Shown: positions 45,300 to 53,072 of the stretch, one piece after another
Layout of the letters: each line of letters opens with the position of its first letter
Numbering within the stretch: the first letter of the stretch is position 1
Program-made: the position numbers and the translations under genes
Source: Marinicellulosiphila megalodicopiae
GTDB taxonomy: Bacteria; Pseudomonadota; Gammaproteobacteria; Pseudomonadales; Natronospirillaceae
Direction: 5' to 3'
Assembly (NCBI RefSeq): GCF_045862395.1
Contig: NZ_AP023087.1
Span: 1,674,001 to 1,738,000 of the forward strand
Length of the DNA: 64,000 nucleotides
The notes under the pieces: generated by a model
The model's database searches: none
What the model was told of the DNA's origin: nothing
The model's input: only the letters and a program-made list of their open reading frames with translations

Positions 45300-45724
45300 G
45301 GGTTGCCTTTATATTAAGTTTAATTTAATAGTTACATTTAATATTCTATTCGGATTTAATTGTATAGCTTTATGGCATAAGTACGATATGCCTGAATGGG
45401 TAGGTGGGTTGTTAGCCGTAGGGTGGATTCCATATCCGCCATTTTCTACGCGGCCGATATAAAAATTGTAAGAAATATTTATTTTTCATTATTGTCCATG
45501 TCAAATATAAAGCCCACCCGAGATAACAATGTGAGTGATAGTTTCTAGTCATCTTCAACTGTTTTATCGTTGGAGATCCAGTGGCTTTAGTCTTTGCTTT
45601 CAGATTAAAAGTGGATGTTTGTTTTGGTTTTACGATATCTTTACTTGTGAATAAATGATTAAGTAATGTTATTATGGTATGAATCTTCAAACCCATTAAA
45701 ATAATAGTTAATCAAAGGAAAATA
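45300..45724 (+). other. Intergenic region with one copy of a dispersed repeat
   Basis: No convincing gene. It carries a copy of the repeat also found at 48246 and 52696 (see below). A minus-strand frame at 45412-45696 merely translates that repeat. Confidence 0.6.
45545..45588 (+). repeat. Dispersed intergenic repeat, copy 1
   Basis: Core GTCATCTTCAACTGTTTT followed by ATCGTTGGAGATCCAGTGGC. Two more copies lie at 48246-48290 and 52696-52738, all intergenic and on the same strand. Confidence 0.8.
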
Positions 45725-47398
45725 ATGAAATCGGTATTTGTTTTTTTAATCCCCTTTATTGCGATAATGACATTCATAGGCTGTTCAGAAATTGGTAATG
45801 ATAACGCAGGTAATGTGCTTGCTGAGCAAGACGTTAAGGCAGACTTTTTTCAATTTACAGACGCAAATGATGTGCAGCCAACACAATTAATTGAAAGTAA
45901 TGAAGTAGTTGTTACTGGAATTAGTGGGAACGTGGCAGTCAGTGTAATTGGAGGGAAATATAGTATTAATGGTAGTAATTATACTAATAATAATGGTTAC
46001 ATTAATAATAATGACTCGATCAAAGTTCGAGGGGTGTCTTCTGATCTATATGGTGTCTCGAATAATGTAGAATTAAGTATTGTCAATGCTTTTTATAATT
46101 TTAAAATCACCACAAAACAAGTTCCTGTTATTGGTGTTGAAGATGTTAATTATGAAAGTAATAATGAAATATCTACATCAATTACTGCTTATAAAGATGA
46201 GGTTTACAATGATTTAACTTTTGTTATTAGTGAAAATATAGTTGATGTGGATCATTTTGAATTTTCAGTTAGCTTTGAAGATCAGGAAATAATTGCGGAT
46301 CAAAGTATTAATATAATTGATAATGGACACTCTAAGAAGATTAGCTTTACTCCAAGTTCAGTTGGTCAAACTGTATTAACTGGACTATTAGTAAATACAT
46401 TAACGAATGAATCGTTAATAACGACATTGACAGTGAATGTCGTTGAATTACAAATCAAAGCAAATTTGTTTGCTGCATCTAACTCTAGAGATATGGTTCA
46501 TAACCCAGCTAACAACACTCTATACATTACAGATGGGAGCGATGTGCTGCATTATGACTTGTTATCTGGCCAGTTACTGGAAAGGATAAGTGTCGGTGGA
46601 AATTTAATTGGTATCGATATTAATCAAAATAATTCACAGTTAGTTGTGGCTGACGGAACAAGATTTGAGAATACAAGTAGTCGATTTGATGATGAAGTTA
46701 ACCTTTATTTTATTGAAATTGATTCTCATGTGGTTTCTTCTATGGTTATAGACGCAGAGTTTGGTGAGTCGGGATCTTATTCAGTGTTATATTTACCCGA
46801 TAATAAAATAATGTTTACCACCGATTATGCTGGCTCTGGTGGTGTTTTAGTAAGGATTGTTGATTTAGGGTCAGATGCGGTTTTATATGAAAGAAGCATT
46901 GAACAACGAACAATGTTAAATGCTAATAATGACAGATCAATCATCGTGCTTTCTGAATCAAATAGTAGTGCTGGGCCATTTGGTATTTATAATATTGAGA
47001 CCAATTTAACAAAGCGGGGTCGAACCGATTCATTTTTGTATGATATTTCCATCGATCGAAATAATGAGTTTGTGGCAATTCCTAGTATTATGTCTTTGAA
47101 AATATTTGATAATATTGGGAATTTAATAATAAGAATTGATTCAGAAAATTATGGCATACCTTTGGGGGTGGCTTATAGTCCTGTTTCAGATTTGCTTTTT
47201 GTTCCATGGGCAGATAAATCTAGTATTGGTATATTTAATTCAATAACAAATGAATTTGTTGAGAATATTTCAATTCCGCATATTATGAATTGGCATAATA
47301 ATAAAGGTATGAATGACGGGCGTATTAAAATTTCAAAAGATGGGTCTCTAGGGTTTGTTCAGGTTGTGGGGGGGATTCATAGTTTTATAATTCAATAA
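45725..47398 (+). CDS. Lipoprotein with beta-propeller-like C-terminal half
   Basis: A 557-residue lipoprotein with lipobox FIGC (Cys about 20). The first half (30-240) is beta-rich with Ig-like or cadherin-like patches. From about residue 245 come repeating blocks of the YVTN type (NPANNTLYITDGSDVLHYDL, IDINQNNSQLVVADG, AYSPVSDLLFVPWADKS) that suggest a seven-bladed propeller. It would be membrane-anchored on the periplasmic or outer face. The gene stands alone at the border of the accessory region. Function unknown. Confidence 0.75.
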   Translation: MKSVFVFLIPFIAIMTFIGCSEIGNDNAGNVLAEQDVKADFFQFTDANDVQPTQLIESNEVVVTGISGNVAVSVIGGKYSINGSNYTNNNGYINNNDSIKVRGVSSDLYGVSNNVELSIVNAFYNFKITTKQVPVIGVEDVNYESNNEISTSITAYKDEVYNDLTFVISENIVDVDHFEFSVSFEDQEIIADQSINIIDNGHSKKISFTPSSVGQTVLTGLLVNTLTNESLITTLTVNVVELQIKANLFAASNSRDMVHNPANNTLYITDGSDVLHYDLLSGQLLERISVGGNLIGIDINQNNSQLVVADGTRFENTSSRFDDEVNLYFIEIDSHVVSSMVIDAEFGESGSYSVLYLPDNKIMFTTDYAGSGGVLVRIVDLGSDAVLYERSIEQRTMLNANNDRSIIVLSESNSSAGPFGIYNIETNLTKRGRTDSFLYDISIDRNNEFVAIPSIMSLKIFDNIGNLIIRIDSENYGIPLGVAYSPVSDLLFVPWADKSSIGIFNSITNEFVENISIPHIMNWHNNKGMNDGRIKISKDGSLGFVQVVGGIHSFIIQ

Positions 47399-47789
47399 AA
47401 AAACTAATGGGGTCGAAGCTGAATGAGACTATGTTAAGCCCCGAAGGCATATAAAAAAGGTCTGCAGAGCTAAAACTCCCTTAAAAAGTAACAAGACAGT
47501 CAGTGATTACGATCCAGTCAGTTTCATTGATTTTTTTCATAAAAGGTTAGTGTAATTAATTTAAGAGATAATCCAGTTGGTTTTTTGGGTAACTATGTCA
47601 AATGTAAGACTCGACCCCGACATACTGAATCGAGTAATATTAAATCAGTAAATATTGTTAGTTATTAGCTATTTTAGAAGGTCAAGTTATAGCTTAATTC
47701 TTAATAAGATGGATAATAAATGAACATAGAGCATCTACTTTGAATATGATTGAATTAATTGGCAATTCGGTACTGGGGGGAAGTGAATA
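47399..47789 (+). other. Intergenic region after the lipoprotein gene
   Basis: No gene is supported in these 390 bases. The phrases GGGGTCGAAGC and GACTCGACCCCGACA are fragments resembling the GATCCGACCCC repeats further right. A possible ribosome site for the following split gene lies at its end. Confidence 0.5.
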
Positions 47790-48085
47790 TTGAAATATTT
47801 TATTTGTCCTTGTTGTGATAAAAAAACATAACAATCAAGCAGAAAATAATACTGATTTTTAAAATTGAGTATAAATGCCATGAATGCAATGAGGCGATAT
47901 CCGTCTGGAGTGGATATGAAATAATAGGTCGCTTTTCAATTCCGGGGATCGCAATATACATATATTCAATTATGCCAATTGTTAAGAATGAGTGGAATTT
48001 ATTAACAATATTTATTTCATTAAGCCTTTCTACAATACTATATTTCATAATCGGTGTTTTATTTATATCAATTAACAAAAAATAA
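47790..48085 (+). pseudogene. Zinc-ribbon membrane protein gene broken at an A run
   Basis: TTG 47790 follows GGGGGGAAG. The frame reads KYFICPCCDKK and stops after ACA TAA. Restoring one A in the seven-A run at 47820-47826 joins it to ITIKQKIILIFKIEYKCHEC and on to a TAA at 48083, about 99 residues in all. The product has two Cys pairs (CPCC and CHEC), a zinc-ribbon pattern, followed by two hydrophobic segments, a common small family of unknown function. The opposite-strand frame of 108 codons here is a shadow. It may be a real pseudogene or a sequencing homopolymer error. Confidence 0.6.
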
Positions 48086-48089
48086 AGTA

Positions 48090-48110
48090 CAAAAGTGAGT
48101 GTCACTTTTG
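48090..48110. repeat. REP-like palindrome, first of a dispersed family
   Basis: CAAAAGTG and CACTTTTG separated by five bases form a perfect inverted repeat. Related copies, some degenerate, start at 48404, 48500, 52974, 58317, 59265, 61165, 61353 and 61472, all in intergenic DNA of the accessory region. Confidence 0.8.
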
Positions 48111-48245
48111 AGCGTCTTGTGAGCATCTTTCTAATGGGTTAGTTGTGAGTCAATTATGGATCCGACCCCAATATTACGACCCCAATATTAACCTGTAGGT
48201 TGCCTTTTAAGGGAACAAAACAACGGTAAGTCAATATGGATAATT

Positions 48246-48290
48246 ACTCGTCATCTTCAGCAGGTTTATCGCTGGAGATCCAGTGGCTTT
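48246..48290 (+). repeat. Dispersed intergenic repeat, copy 2
   Basis: Same core as 45545-45588, with CATCTTCAGCAGGTTTATCG in place of CATCTTCAACTGTTTTATCG, ending GGAGATCCAGTGGCTTT. Confidence 0.8.
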
Positions 48291-48332
48291 GTAATGGGTA
48301 TGGCGAAATGAGCATCTTTCTATTGGGTTGGC

Positions 48333-48524
48333 GTGTGTCAATTTTGGATCCGACCCCAATATTATTAAAAATAAAAACGTAGGGTTGAGCTTTAGCTAAA
48401 ACACTAAAGTGGGTGTCCCTTTTGATCTGTGTGTCAATTTTGGATCCGACCCCAATATTATTAAAAATAAAAACGTAGGGTTGAGCTTTAGCTAAAACAC
48501 TAAAGTGGGTGTCCCTTTTGATCT
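48333..48524 (+). repeat. 96-base perfect tandem duplication
   Basis: Bases 48333-48428 repeat exactly as 48429-48524. The unit holds GGATCCGACCCCAATATT, AACGTAGGGTTGAGC and a degenerate copy of the AAAGTG/CCCTTTT palindrome. A third partial unit (GTCCCTTTTGATCTG) follows, and an imperfect relative of the left part lies at 48121-48176. Another GGATCCGACCCC copy is at 52824. Confidence 0.9.
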
Positions 48525-48609
48525 GTCCCTTTTGATCTGCTTTTGGGTGGTTGATAGTCTTATTAATGTTAATCTTGAGATGGTTGTGAAATAGTTATTT
48601 TTATCATGT

Positions 48610-48623
48610 TGACCGATCGGTCA
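48610..48623. promoter_or_regulatory. TetR-type operator
   Basis: TGACCGATCGGTCA is a perfect 14-base palindrome 46 bases upstream of the TetR gene, the classic form of a TetR-family operator, so autoregulation is likely. Confidence 0.75.
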
Positions 48624-48668
48624 GTAGTGGGTAGTATTGTGCTTAACTTAATGTAAAAAACAAATCAA

Positions 48669-49208
48669 ATGCATACTACAAAATTGAAAATATTAAATCA
48701 CACTATCCAATTGATTGGTGAGGAAGGACTATCAGGATTAAGTGCAGGTAACTTAGTCAAACAAATAGGCATAAGTAAATCAACAATATTTCACCATTTC
48801 GAAAGTATTGACCAGCTCTTAATTGAATCGTTTGACTTGCTTATTGAGCAATTATTTATACAACAAGATGTAAAATACCCTTCATCGCAAGAGTATTTAG
48901 ATGCTTTGGGTGAACAAACATTATATGCCTGTGAACATTATAATAAATTCATTACTGCTTATTTTATGTTTTTCACGAAATCTATTTTCAATAATGACAT
49001 TAAACAAAAACTAAAAAGATCAATTAATAAATTTAAATGCAATATGAAAAATGACTTGTCAGCCTATTTTTCTAAAGAAGAGGCTGAAGACTATGCCGAA
49101 TTAATATTCACTAGTTTAGATGGTATGGCTATTCACTTTTTAATCTTTAAAAATAACCAAAAATTCATGAAGTCTTGGAAACTTTTATCAAATAAACTAA
49201 TAACGTAG
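48669..49208 (+). CDS. TetR-family transcriptional regulator
   Basis: A 179-residue regulator. The N-terminal HTH is clear (GLSAGNLVKQIGISKSTIFHHF, with the family Y/F-HHF-x4-LL pattern around residues 25-50), and a helical ligand domain follows. The operator palindrome just upstream suggests it represses its own operon, which includes the membrane protein and the acetyltransferase downstream (10-base gap, then 8-base overlap). The ligand is unknown. Confidence 0.9.
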   Translation: MHTTKLKILNHTIQLIGEEGLSGLSAGNLVKQIGISKSTIFHHFESIDQLLIESFDLLIEQLFIQQDVKYPSSQEYLDALGEQTLYACEHYNKFITAYFMFFTKSIFNNDIKQKLKRSINKFKCNMKNDLSAYFSKEEAEDYAELIFTSLDGMAIHFLIFKNNQKFMKSWKLLSNKLIT

Positions 49209-49218
49209 GGCTTTAATT

Positions 49219-49779
49219 ATGTGGTTAACAAATGATATAAATATCATTAAATCTATGCATGATGTGTTTGGGTTAAAACAGAGTGTATTTTCAATTCTTT
49301 CCATTTTTAGCTTCTCTATACTCAGTACCATTTTATTATTGTATATCGGATGGGATTTTTTAAGTGAATTAGCGTTATGGAAAACAATCGTTGCAATGGT
49401 GATTGTTTTAGATATTAATGCTGGATTAATTGCCAACTTTACAAAGGGTACTAATGATTTCTACCAAAATGAACCTAAAAAAAGATGGATCTTTATCTCG
49501 ATTCATTTCCATGTATTAATTGTTGCTTGGCTGTTTGAAGTTGAAAGTTATAGTGCAGTCGTTATTTCTTGGGTGGCTACAATATCAGTTGCGTCGATGC
49601 TGAATATATTGAAAAGTAGCGCGTGGAGTTCAATGCAGAGAATAGTCGCTGCAGTGTGTCTAGGGTTGGGCTTAATTTTAATCATGGTTTTAAATTGGTC
49701 GAATTTAGTTTTACAAATAGTGGCTATGTTGTTTTATATTAAAGTGGCTTATAGCTTTTCGGTTAACCACTATGAATAA
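49219..49779 (+). CDS. Integral membrane protein in the TetR operon
   Basis: A 186-residue protein with about five or six hydrophobic segments (SILSIFSFSILSTILLLYIG; IVAMVIVLDINAGLIANF; IFISIHFHVLIVAWLF; and two near the C-terminus). I do not recognise a named family. Its stop overlaps the GNAT ATG by 8 bases and TetR lies just upstream, so it is probably co-expressed and ligand-induced. Confidence 0.75.
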   Translation: MWLTNDINIIKSMHDVFGLKQSVFSILSIFSFSILSTILLLYIGWDFLSELALWKTIVAMVIVLDINAGLIANFTKGTNDFYQNEPKKRWIFISIHFHVLIVAWLFEVESYSAVVISWVATISVASMLNILKSSAWSSMQRIVAAVCLGLGLILIMVLNWSNLVLQIVAMLFYIKVAYSFSVNHYE

Positions 49780-50401
49780 TATACAGTATTATGAATTAAC
49801 AAAAGCAGACGTAAAGCAAGCTGTTGATTTAATTGAATTAAGCTTTAGGCAGGATCCAATGTTTTTGTCTATATTTAGAAGTATAAAATGTCGAAAGTTT
49901 TTTATTCATTATTTAATCAAACAAAATAATATTATCGGTGGAGCAACAACTGTTGCGATTAGTCAAAATAAAATGGTCGCTGTTTATTTATTAAAACCCT
50001 ATATTGCTAATCGATTTATTAATTTTCTAAAAGAATGCCAAGCGTTTATAGTCTTTTTACCACTTTTATTTAAGATTGGATTAAAATCAAGCAAACAGTT
50101 AAATGATTATTATAAAATAATTTCAAAAACAAAACCTAAAGGCCCACACTCATACCTCACTTTAATTGCGGTGAGTGATCATGCGAAGGGGCGAGGTGTG
50201 GGAAAAATGGTTTTACAAAATATTATTGAGCGACTACAAATTGAAAACAAATCTCAGGCATTGTTACTAGACACTGAAAACAAAGAAAATATCGGATTTT
50301 ATGAACATTTAGGTTTCACACTAACTCAAACTAAATCCGTCAATGAACTTAATATTTACTCTATGAAAAAAGTTAGTTCAGACATCCAAAATAAAAACTA
50401 G
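49772..50401 (+). CDS. GNAT acetyltransferase
   Basis: A 209-residue N-acetyltransferase. Acetyl-CoA motif A is LIAVSDHAKGRGVGKMVLQ (RGVGK as the R/Q-x2-G-x-G/A loop), and motif B is NIGFYEHLGFTLTQ. The N-terminal part (ADVKQAVDLIELSFRQDP) fits the family. It is coupled to the membrane protein of the TetR operon. Substrate not known. Confidence 0.88.
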   Translation: MNNIQYYELTKADVKQAVDLIELSFRQDPMFLSIFRSIKCRKFFIHYLIKQNNIIGGATTVAISQNKMVAVYLLKPYIANRFINFLKECQAFIVFLPLLFKIGLKSSKQLNDYYKIISKTKPKGPHSYLTLIAVSDHAKGRGVGKMVLQNIIERLQIENKSQALLLDTENKENIGFYEHLGFTLTQTKSVNELNIYSMKKVSSDIQNKN

Positions 50402-50516
50402 GCTAATCCCCAAAAAAGAGCATTTTTTGTCCAAAATCTCAAAATCAAAACTAATCAAGATACCCAAGGTAAACCCTATAAGTTATTATGAATATCTAAT
50501 TAATGTGGAAATAAAA

Positions 50517-50957
50517 ATGGAATTCATAGAATTTAATAGCAATAGCCCACTGTATGAAGAAACAATGGAGCTTCGATATCACACCTTCTTTAAAAATTTT
50601 GGTTTGCCTAAGTCAGTCACACCCGATGAGCTAGAACCAGAAAGCATTCATTTGGCGTTGCTAAATCAATCAGAAATTCTGGCTTATGGTAGGTTGTCAC
50701 CACTTGAAAATGGTGTGTTTAGAATCTCTCAAATCATAGTGCCTGAAATGCATCGTAAAATCGGCTATGCGACAGCACTGCTATTAAAGCTCATAAAACG
50801 TGCTCAGTCACTTGGGGCGACTAGCATTCAATTGAATGCTCAAGTATCGGCACAAAAGCTCTACGAAAATTGTGGTTTTGTTGCTAGTGAAAAACCATAC
50901 AAAGTAAAACTAACAGGCGTTGAACACGTAAAAATGGTGGCGACACTATCCACGTAA
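50517..50957 (+). CDS. GNAT acetyltransferase
   Basis: A 146-residue acetyltransferase from ATG 50517; a longer frame begins at TTG 50427 with an unlikely N-terminus. Motif A is ISQIIVPEMHRKIGYATALL and the C-terminal part has AQKLYENCGFV. The N-terminus (LRYHTFFKNFGLP) resembles the ElaA/GCN5 group, whose members start LRxxVF. The intergenic sequence before it is a degenerate copy of the one after the third GNAT gene. Confidence 0.8.
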   Translation: MEFIEFNSNSPLYEETMELRYHTFFKNFGLPKSVTPDELEPESIHLALLNQSEILAYGRLSPLENGVFRISQIIVPEMHRKIGYATALLLKLIKRAQSLGATSIQLNAQVSAQKLYENCGFVASEKPYKVKLTGVEHVKMVATLST

Positions 50958-51072
50958 CAGGCAGGTAGCATTGCCACTTTGTGGTCACAATTTTTGGTGT
51001 AACAACCAAATTGATAATCTAGAAAAAGTAAATGAATACGAGAAACGCTTTCAATTGAACTTGCACAAAAAT

Positions 51073-51190
51073 CCTATAACAAAGACGATTAAAACAAGGC
51101 AATTAAAGCGGACACCCAAATCTTGGCTGGTGCTCGTTGCTCATAACCATTATAGCCAAGTATTTATTGCCGTTTATTACGGCGTCAGGT
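51073..51190 (+). other. attC-like imperfect palindrome ahead of a GNAT gene
   Basis: GGCAAT (51098) pairs with ATTGCC (51166) and, inside, CTTGGCT (51122) pairs with AGCCAAG (51154). The site ends with GCGTCAGGT, one base off the integron core GTTRRRY, five bases before the next ATG. Size and nesting suit an integron attC site. The left core is weak. Confidence 0.4.
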
Positions 51191-51195
51191 GTTTG

Positions 51196-51660
51196 ATGAA
51201 AACGATTGAAAAAATCTCTTACCGTAAGGCGACTGAGAAAGACATTCCACAGCTTATTGAACTTCGTATCAAACAGCTTATAGATGAAGGATACCCTGAA
51301 ATCAGAGACATTCGTCACGAGTTGCAAACGTATTTTGCAAACAGCTTAAGTAATGGCTCGCTGGTTTGTTGGCTTGGGCTCAGTAACGATATAATTATCG
51401 CCACTGGTGGGCTTTGTTTTTATCAACTCCCTGGTTCTTTTTCTAATCCAACTGGAACCAATGCGTATATAACCAATATGTACACTGACGATCAATTTCG
51501 TAAACAGGGCATTGCATCATTATTAATTGATAAACTTTTAGTTGAGGCAAAAGAACGAGGCTTTGTATCTGTAAAACTGCATGCATCAACCCATGGAAAA
51601 AGTGTTTACGAAAAAGCGGGTTTTGTAAAAGCGGACGGTTATATGGGATTGACGTTTTGA
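51196..51660 (+). CDS. GNAT acetyltransferase
   Basis: A 154-residue acetyltransferase from ATG 51196; the frame is open to 50971, but the extra 75 residues read through the attC-like palindrome and do not look like protein. It opens ISYRKATEKDIPQLIELRI; motif A is ITNMYTDDQFRKQGIASLLI and motif B HGKSVYEKAGFV. The start right after a cassette-type palindrome suggests a mobile gene cassette. Substrate unknown. Confidence 0.85.
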   Translation: MKTIEKISYRKATEKDIPQLIELRIKQLIDEGYPEIRDIRHELQTYFANSLSNGSLVCWLGLSNDIIIATGGLCFYQLPGSFSNPTGTNAYITNMYTDDQFRKQGIASLLIDKLLVEAKERGFVSVKLHASTHGKSVYEKAGFVKADGYMGLTF

Positions 51661-51748
51661 GTTTTACCATTAAGTAAACTAATTAATCCTATGCGTTAAA
51701 ATAGGGTGAATCGATAGCAAGCTAAACCAGACAACCAAAGTAAAACTT

Positions 51749-51779
51749 AGGCTAATCCCAAAAAGATTAGCCTTTTTTT
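51749..51779 (+). terminator. Terminator after the third GNAT gene
   Basis: AGGCTAATC and GATTAGCCT form a nine-pair stem followed by seven T. A degenerate relative lies after the first GNAT gene at 50401-50430. Confidence 0.9.
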
Positions 51780-51882
51780 GTACAAAATTTCAAAATCAGG
51801 ACTAATCAAGCCGCCATAAAAAAACCAACAAATCATTATGGTCACCTCACAATCCATGCTCATCAACCGCCAATATCCATGA

Positions 51883-51921
51883 TGTACAAGAATAAATGGA
51901 ACAAGTTCGAAATAATGTACA
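51883..51921. promoter_or_regulatory. Paired TGTACA boxes, possible VapB operator
   Basis: Two TGTACA palindromes at 51883 and 51916 are 33 bases apart, about three helical turns, just upstream of vapB. Antitoxins of this type bind paired palindromes at their own promoter. Confidence 0.3.
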
Positions 51922-51972
51922 TACTTGGTGAATATAGCAATTGTGTTGCAACAACAGATAGGCGGAACCATC

Positions 51973-52206
51973 ATGGCTAAAGGCAGTATTTTTACAAACA
52001 ATCGAACCCAAGCAGTGCGATTACCTGCGCAAATGCGTTTTGATGATGATATAAAGCAGGTAAGTGTCAGAATCGTAGGTAAAGAGCGTATTCTTTGCCC
52101 ATTAGAGAACACCTGGGACAGTTTCTTTATGCAGGATCAAAGCGTAGATGACGATTTTATGTCAGAGCGTGCCGAGCAAACTGAAACAAAGCGTGAGTCG
52201 TTTTAA
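51973..52206 (+). CDS. vapB: VapB/VagC-type antitoxin
   Basis: A 77-residue antitoxin from ATG 51973; a frame from 51925 lacks a ribosome site. The AbrB/SpoVT swapped-hairpin N-terminus is clear (AKGSIFTNNRTQAVRLPAQM, then VSVRIVGKERIL), followed by an acidic tail that would cover the toxin active site. It ends TTT TAA with the toxin gene 11 bases on. It would neutralise VapC and repress the operon. Confidence 0.88.
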   Translation: MAKGSIFTNNRTQAVRLPAQMRFDDDIKQVSVRIVGKERILCPLENTWDSFFMQDQSVDDDFMSERAEQTETKRESF

Positions 52207-52217
52207 TACTCAAATAT

Positions 52218-52613
52218 ATGCGCAATACAAACATTGTCATATACATTATAAAGCGCCGCCCAATTGAAGTATTGACTCAGTTTAATAACCACCAAGGACA
52301 ATTATGCATTAGTAGCGTGACCTTGGCGGAGTTAATTCATGGGGTTGAAAAAAGCGAAAGACCTGAGCACAACCTTAAGCAAGTAGAAGATTTTATTTCA
52401 CGCTTAGAAGTGCTTGATTATCAAAGTGGTGCCGCGTTTCATTATGGTGAAATACGAGCGAATTTAGAAAAAAAAGGCACCACCATAGGTGTGAATGATT
52501 TGCATATTGCAGGGCATGCTCGAAGTGAAGGGTTGATTATTGTCACAAATAATTTAAAAGAATTTGATCGCGTAGAAGGATTGCGTTGTGAAAACTCGGT
52601 GGCAGAGCACTAG
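52218..52613 (+). CDS. vapC: VapC-like PIN toxin with altered start and first catalytic Asp
   Basis: A PIN-domain ribonuclease relative of 131 residues from ATG 52218. In homologues the toxin starts M-L-K-Y-M-L-D-T-N; here the in-frame upstream codons are ATA CTC AAA TAT, then ATG CGC AAT ACA AAC, giving M-R-N-T-N. So the usual ATG has become ATA and the first active-site Asp is Asn. The later acids look kept (SVTLAELIHGVEKSE; GVNDLHIAGHARS; VTNNLKEFDRV). The toxin is probably inactive or weak, while VapB remains intact. Confidence 0.85.
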   Translation: MRNTNIVIYIIKRRPIEVLTQFNNHQGQLCISSVTLAELIHGVEKSERPEHNLKQVEDFISRLEVLDYQSGAAFHYGEIRANLEKKGTTIGVNDLHIAGHARSEGLIIVTNNLKEFDRVEGLRCENSVAEH

Positions 52614-52639
52614 TTTAATATTGGCGCCCAATAAAATAG

Positions 52640-52665
52640 AGCTCGATTTAATCGAGCTTTTTTTG
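52640..52665 (+). terminator. Terminator after vapC
   Basis: AGCTCGAT and ATCGAGCT form a hairpin followed by seven T. Confidence 0.9.
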
Positions 52666-52695
52666 TGCCTGTTGGTTATAGAAGAGGAAAGCTTC

Positions 52696-52738
52696 ACTCG
52701 TCATCTTCAACTGTTTTGTCGTTGGGGATCCAGTGGCT
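52696..52738 (+). repeat. Dispersed intergenic repeat, copy 3
   Basis: CTCGTCATCTTCAACTGTTT and GTCGTTGGGGATCCAGTGGC, nearly identical to the copies at 45545 and 48246. Confidence 0.8.
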
Positions 52739-52973
52739 GCGGTTTTAGTTTGATGGTTAAAAGTGAAAGGGCAGTCAAAATGTGGGTGATGGCTTGCCTT
52801 CATAACTATCCTAAAAAAAATTTGGATCCGACCCCAATATTGCAAAAGAACAACAAGAAGTACCAAAAGTGGATGTGAATTTGGGTTCTTGTTTTCCTCT
52901 AGATTGCCTTTTAAGAGAACAAAAGCAACGGTAAGTCAATGTGGGTGAGTGCTTGCCCTCATGGGAAATAATT

Positions 52974-52994
52974 CAAAAGTGGGCGTCGCTTTTG
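52974..52994. repeat. REP-like palindrome
   Basis: CAAAAGTGGGCGTCGCTTTTG apart from one loop-side change, same family as 48090. Confidence 0.6.
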
Positions 52995-53072
52995 ATAGCT
53001 ATTGGGTTTTTTGAACGCTCTTTGTTGTATAATTAGATTCACTAAAAAACAAGACACTCTCAAAGGGAATGC

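Larger units (their letters stand above)
51661..51972 (+). other. Intergenic region between GNAT gene and vapB
   Basis: No gene. It contains the terminator at 51749-51779, a sequence (CAAAATTTCAAAATCAGGAC and beyond) that is a relative of 50425-50459, and two TGTACA boxes ahead of vapB. Confidence 0.6.
52614..53072 (+). other. Repeat-rich intergenic region before the NERD gene
   Basis: No gene. It contains a terminator at 52640, the third dispersed repeat at 52696, a GGATCCGACCCC copy at 52824, a copy of CCTTTTAAGAGAACAAAAGC like 48200, and a REP-like palindrome at 52974. Confidence 0.7.

Noticed and set aside
45412..45696. Minus-strand frame of 94 codons
   Set aside because: It translates a dispersed intergenic repeat found three times in the window; such frames are a known source of spurious genes.
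47800..48126. Minus-strand frame of 108 codons
   Set aside because: It is antisense to a better plus-strand zinc-ribbon frame and runs into a repeat palindrome.
50971..51195. N-terminal extension of the third GNAT protein
   Set aside because: The added 75 residues read through the attC-like palindrome, and a good family start lies at ATG 51196.
52588..52878. Plus-strand frame of 96 codons after vapC
   Set aside because: It overlaps the vapC end, a terminator and dispersed repeats, and has no protein-like composition.
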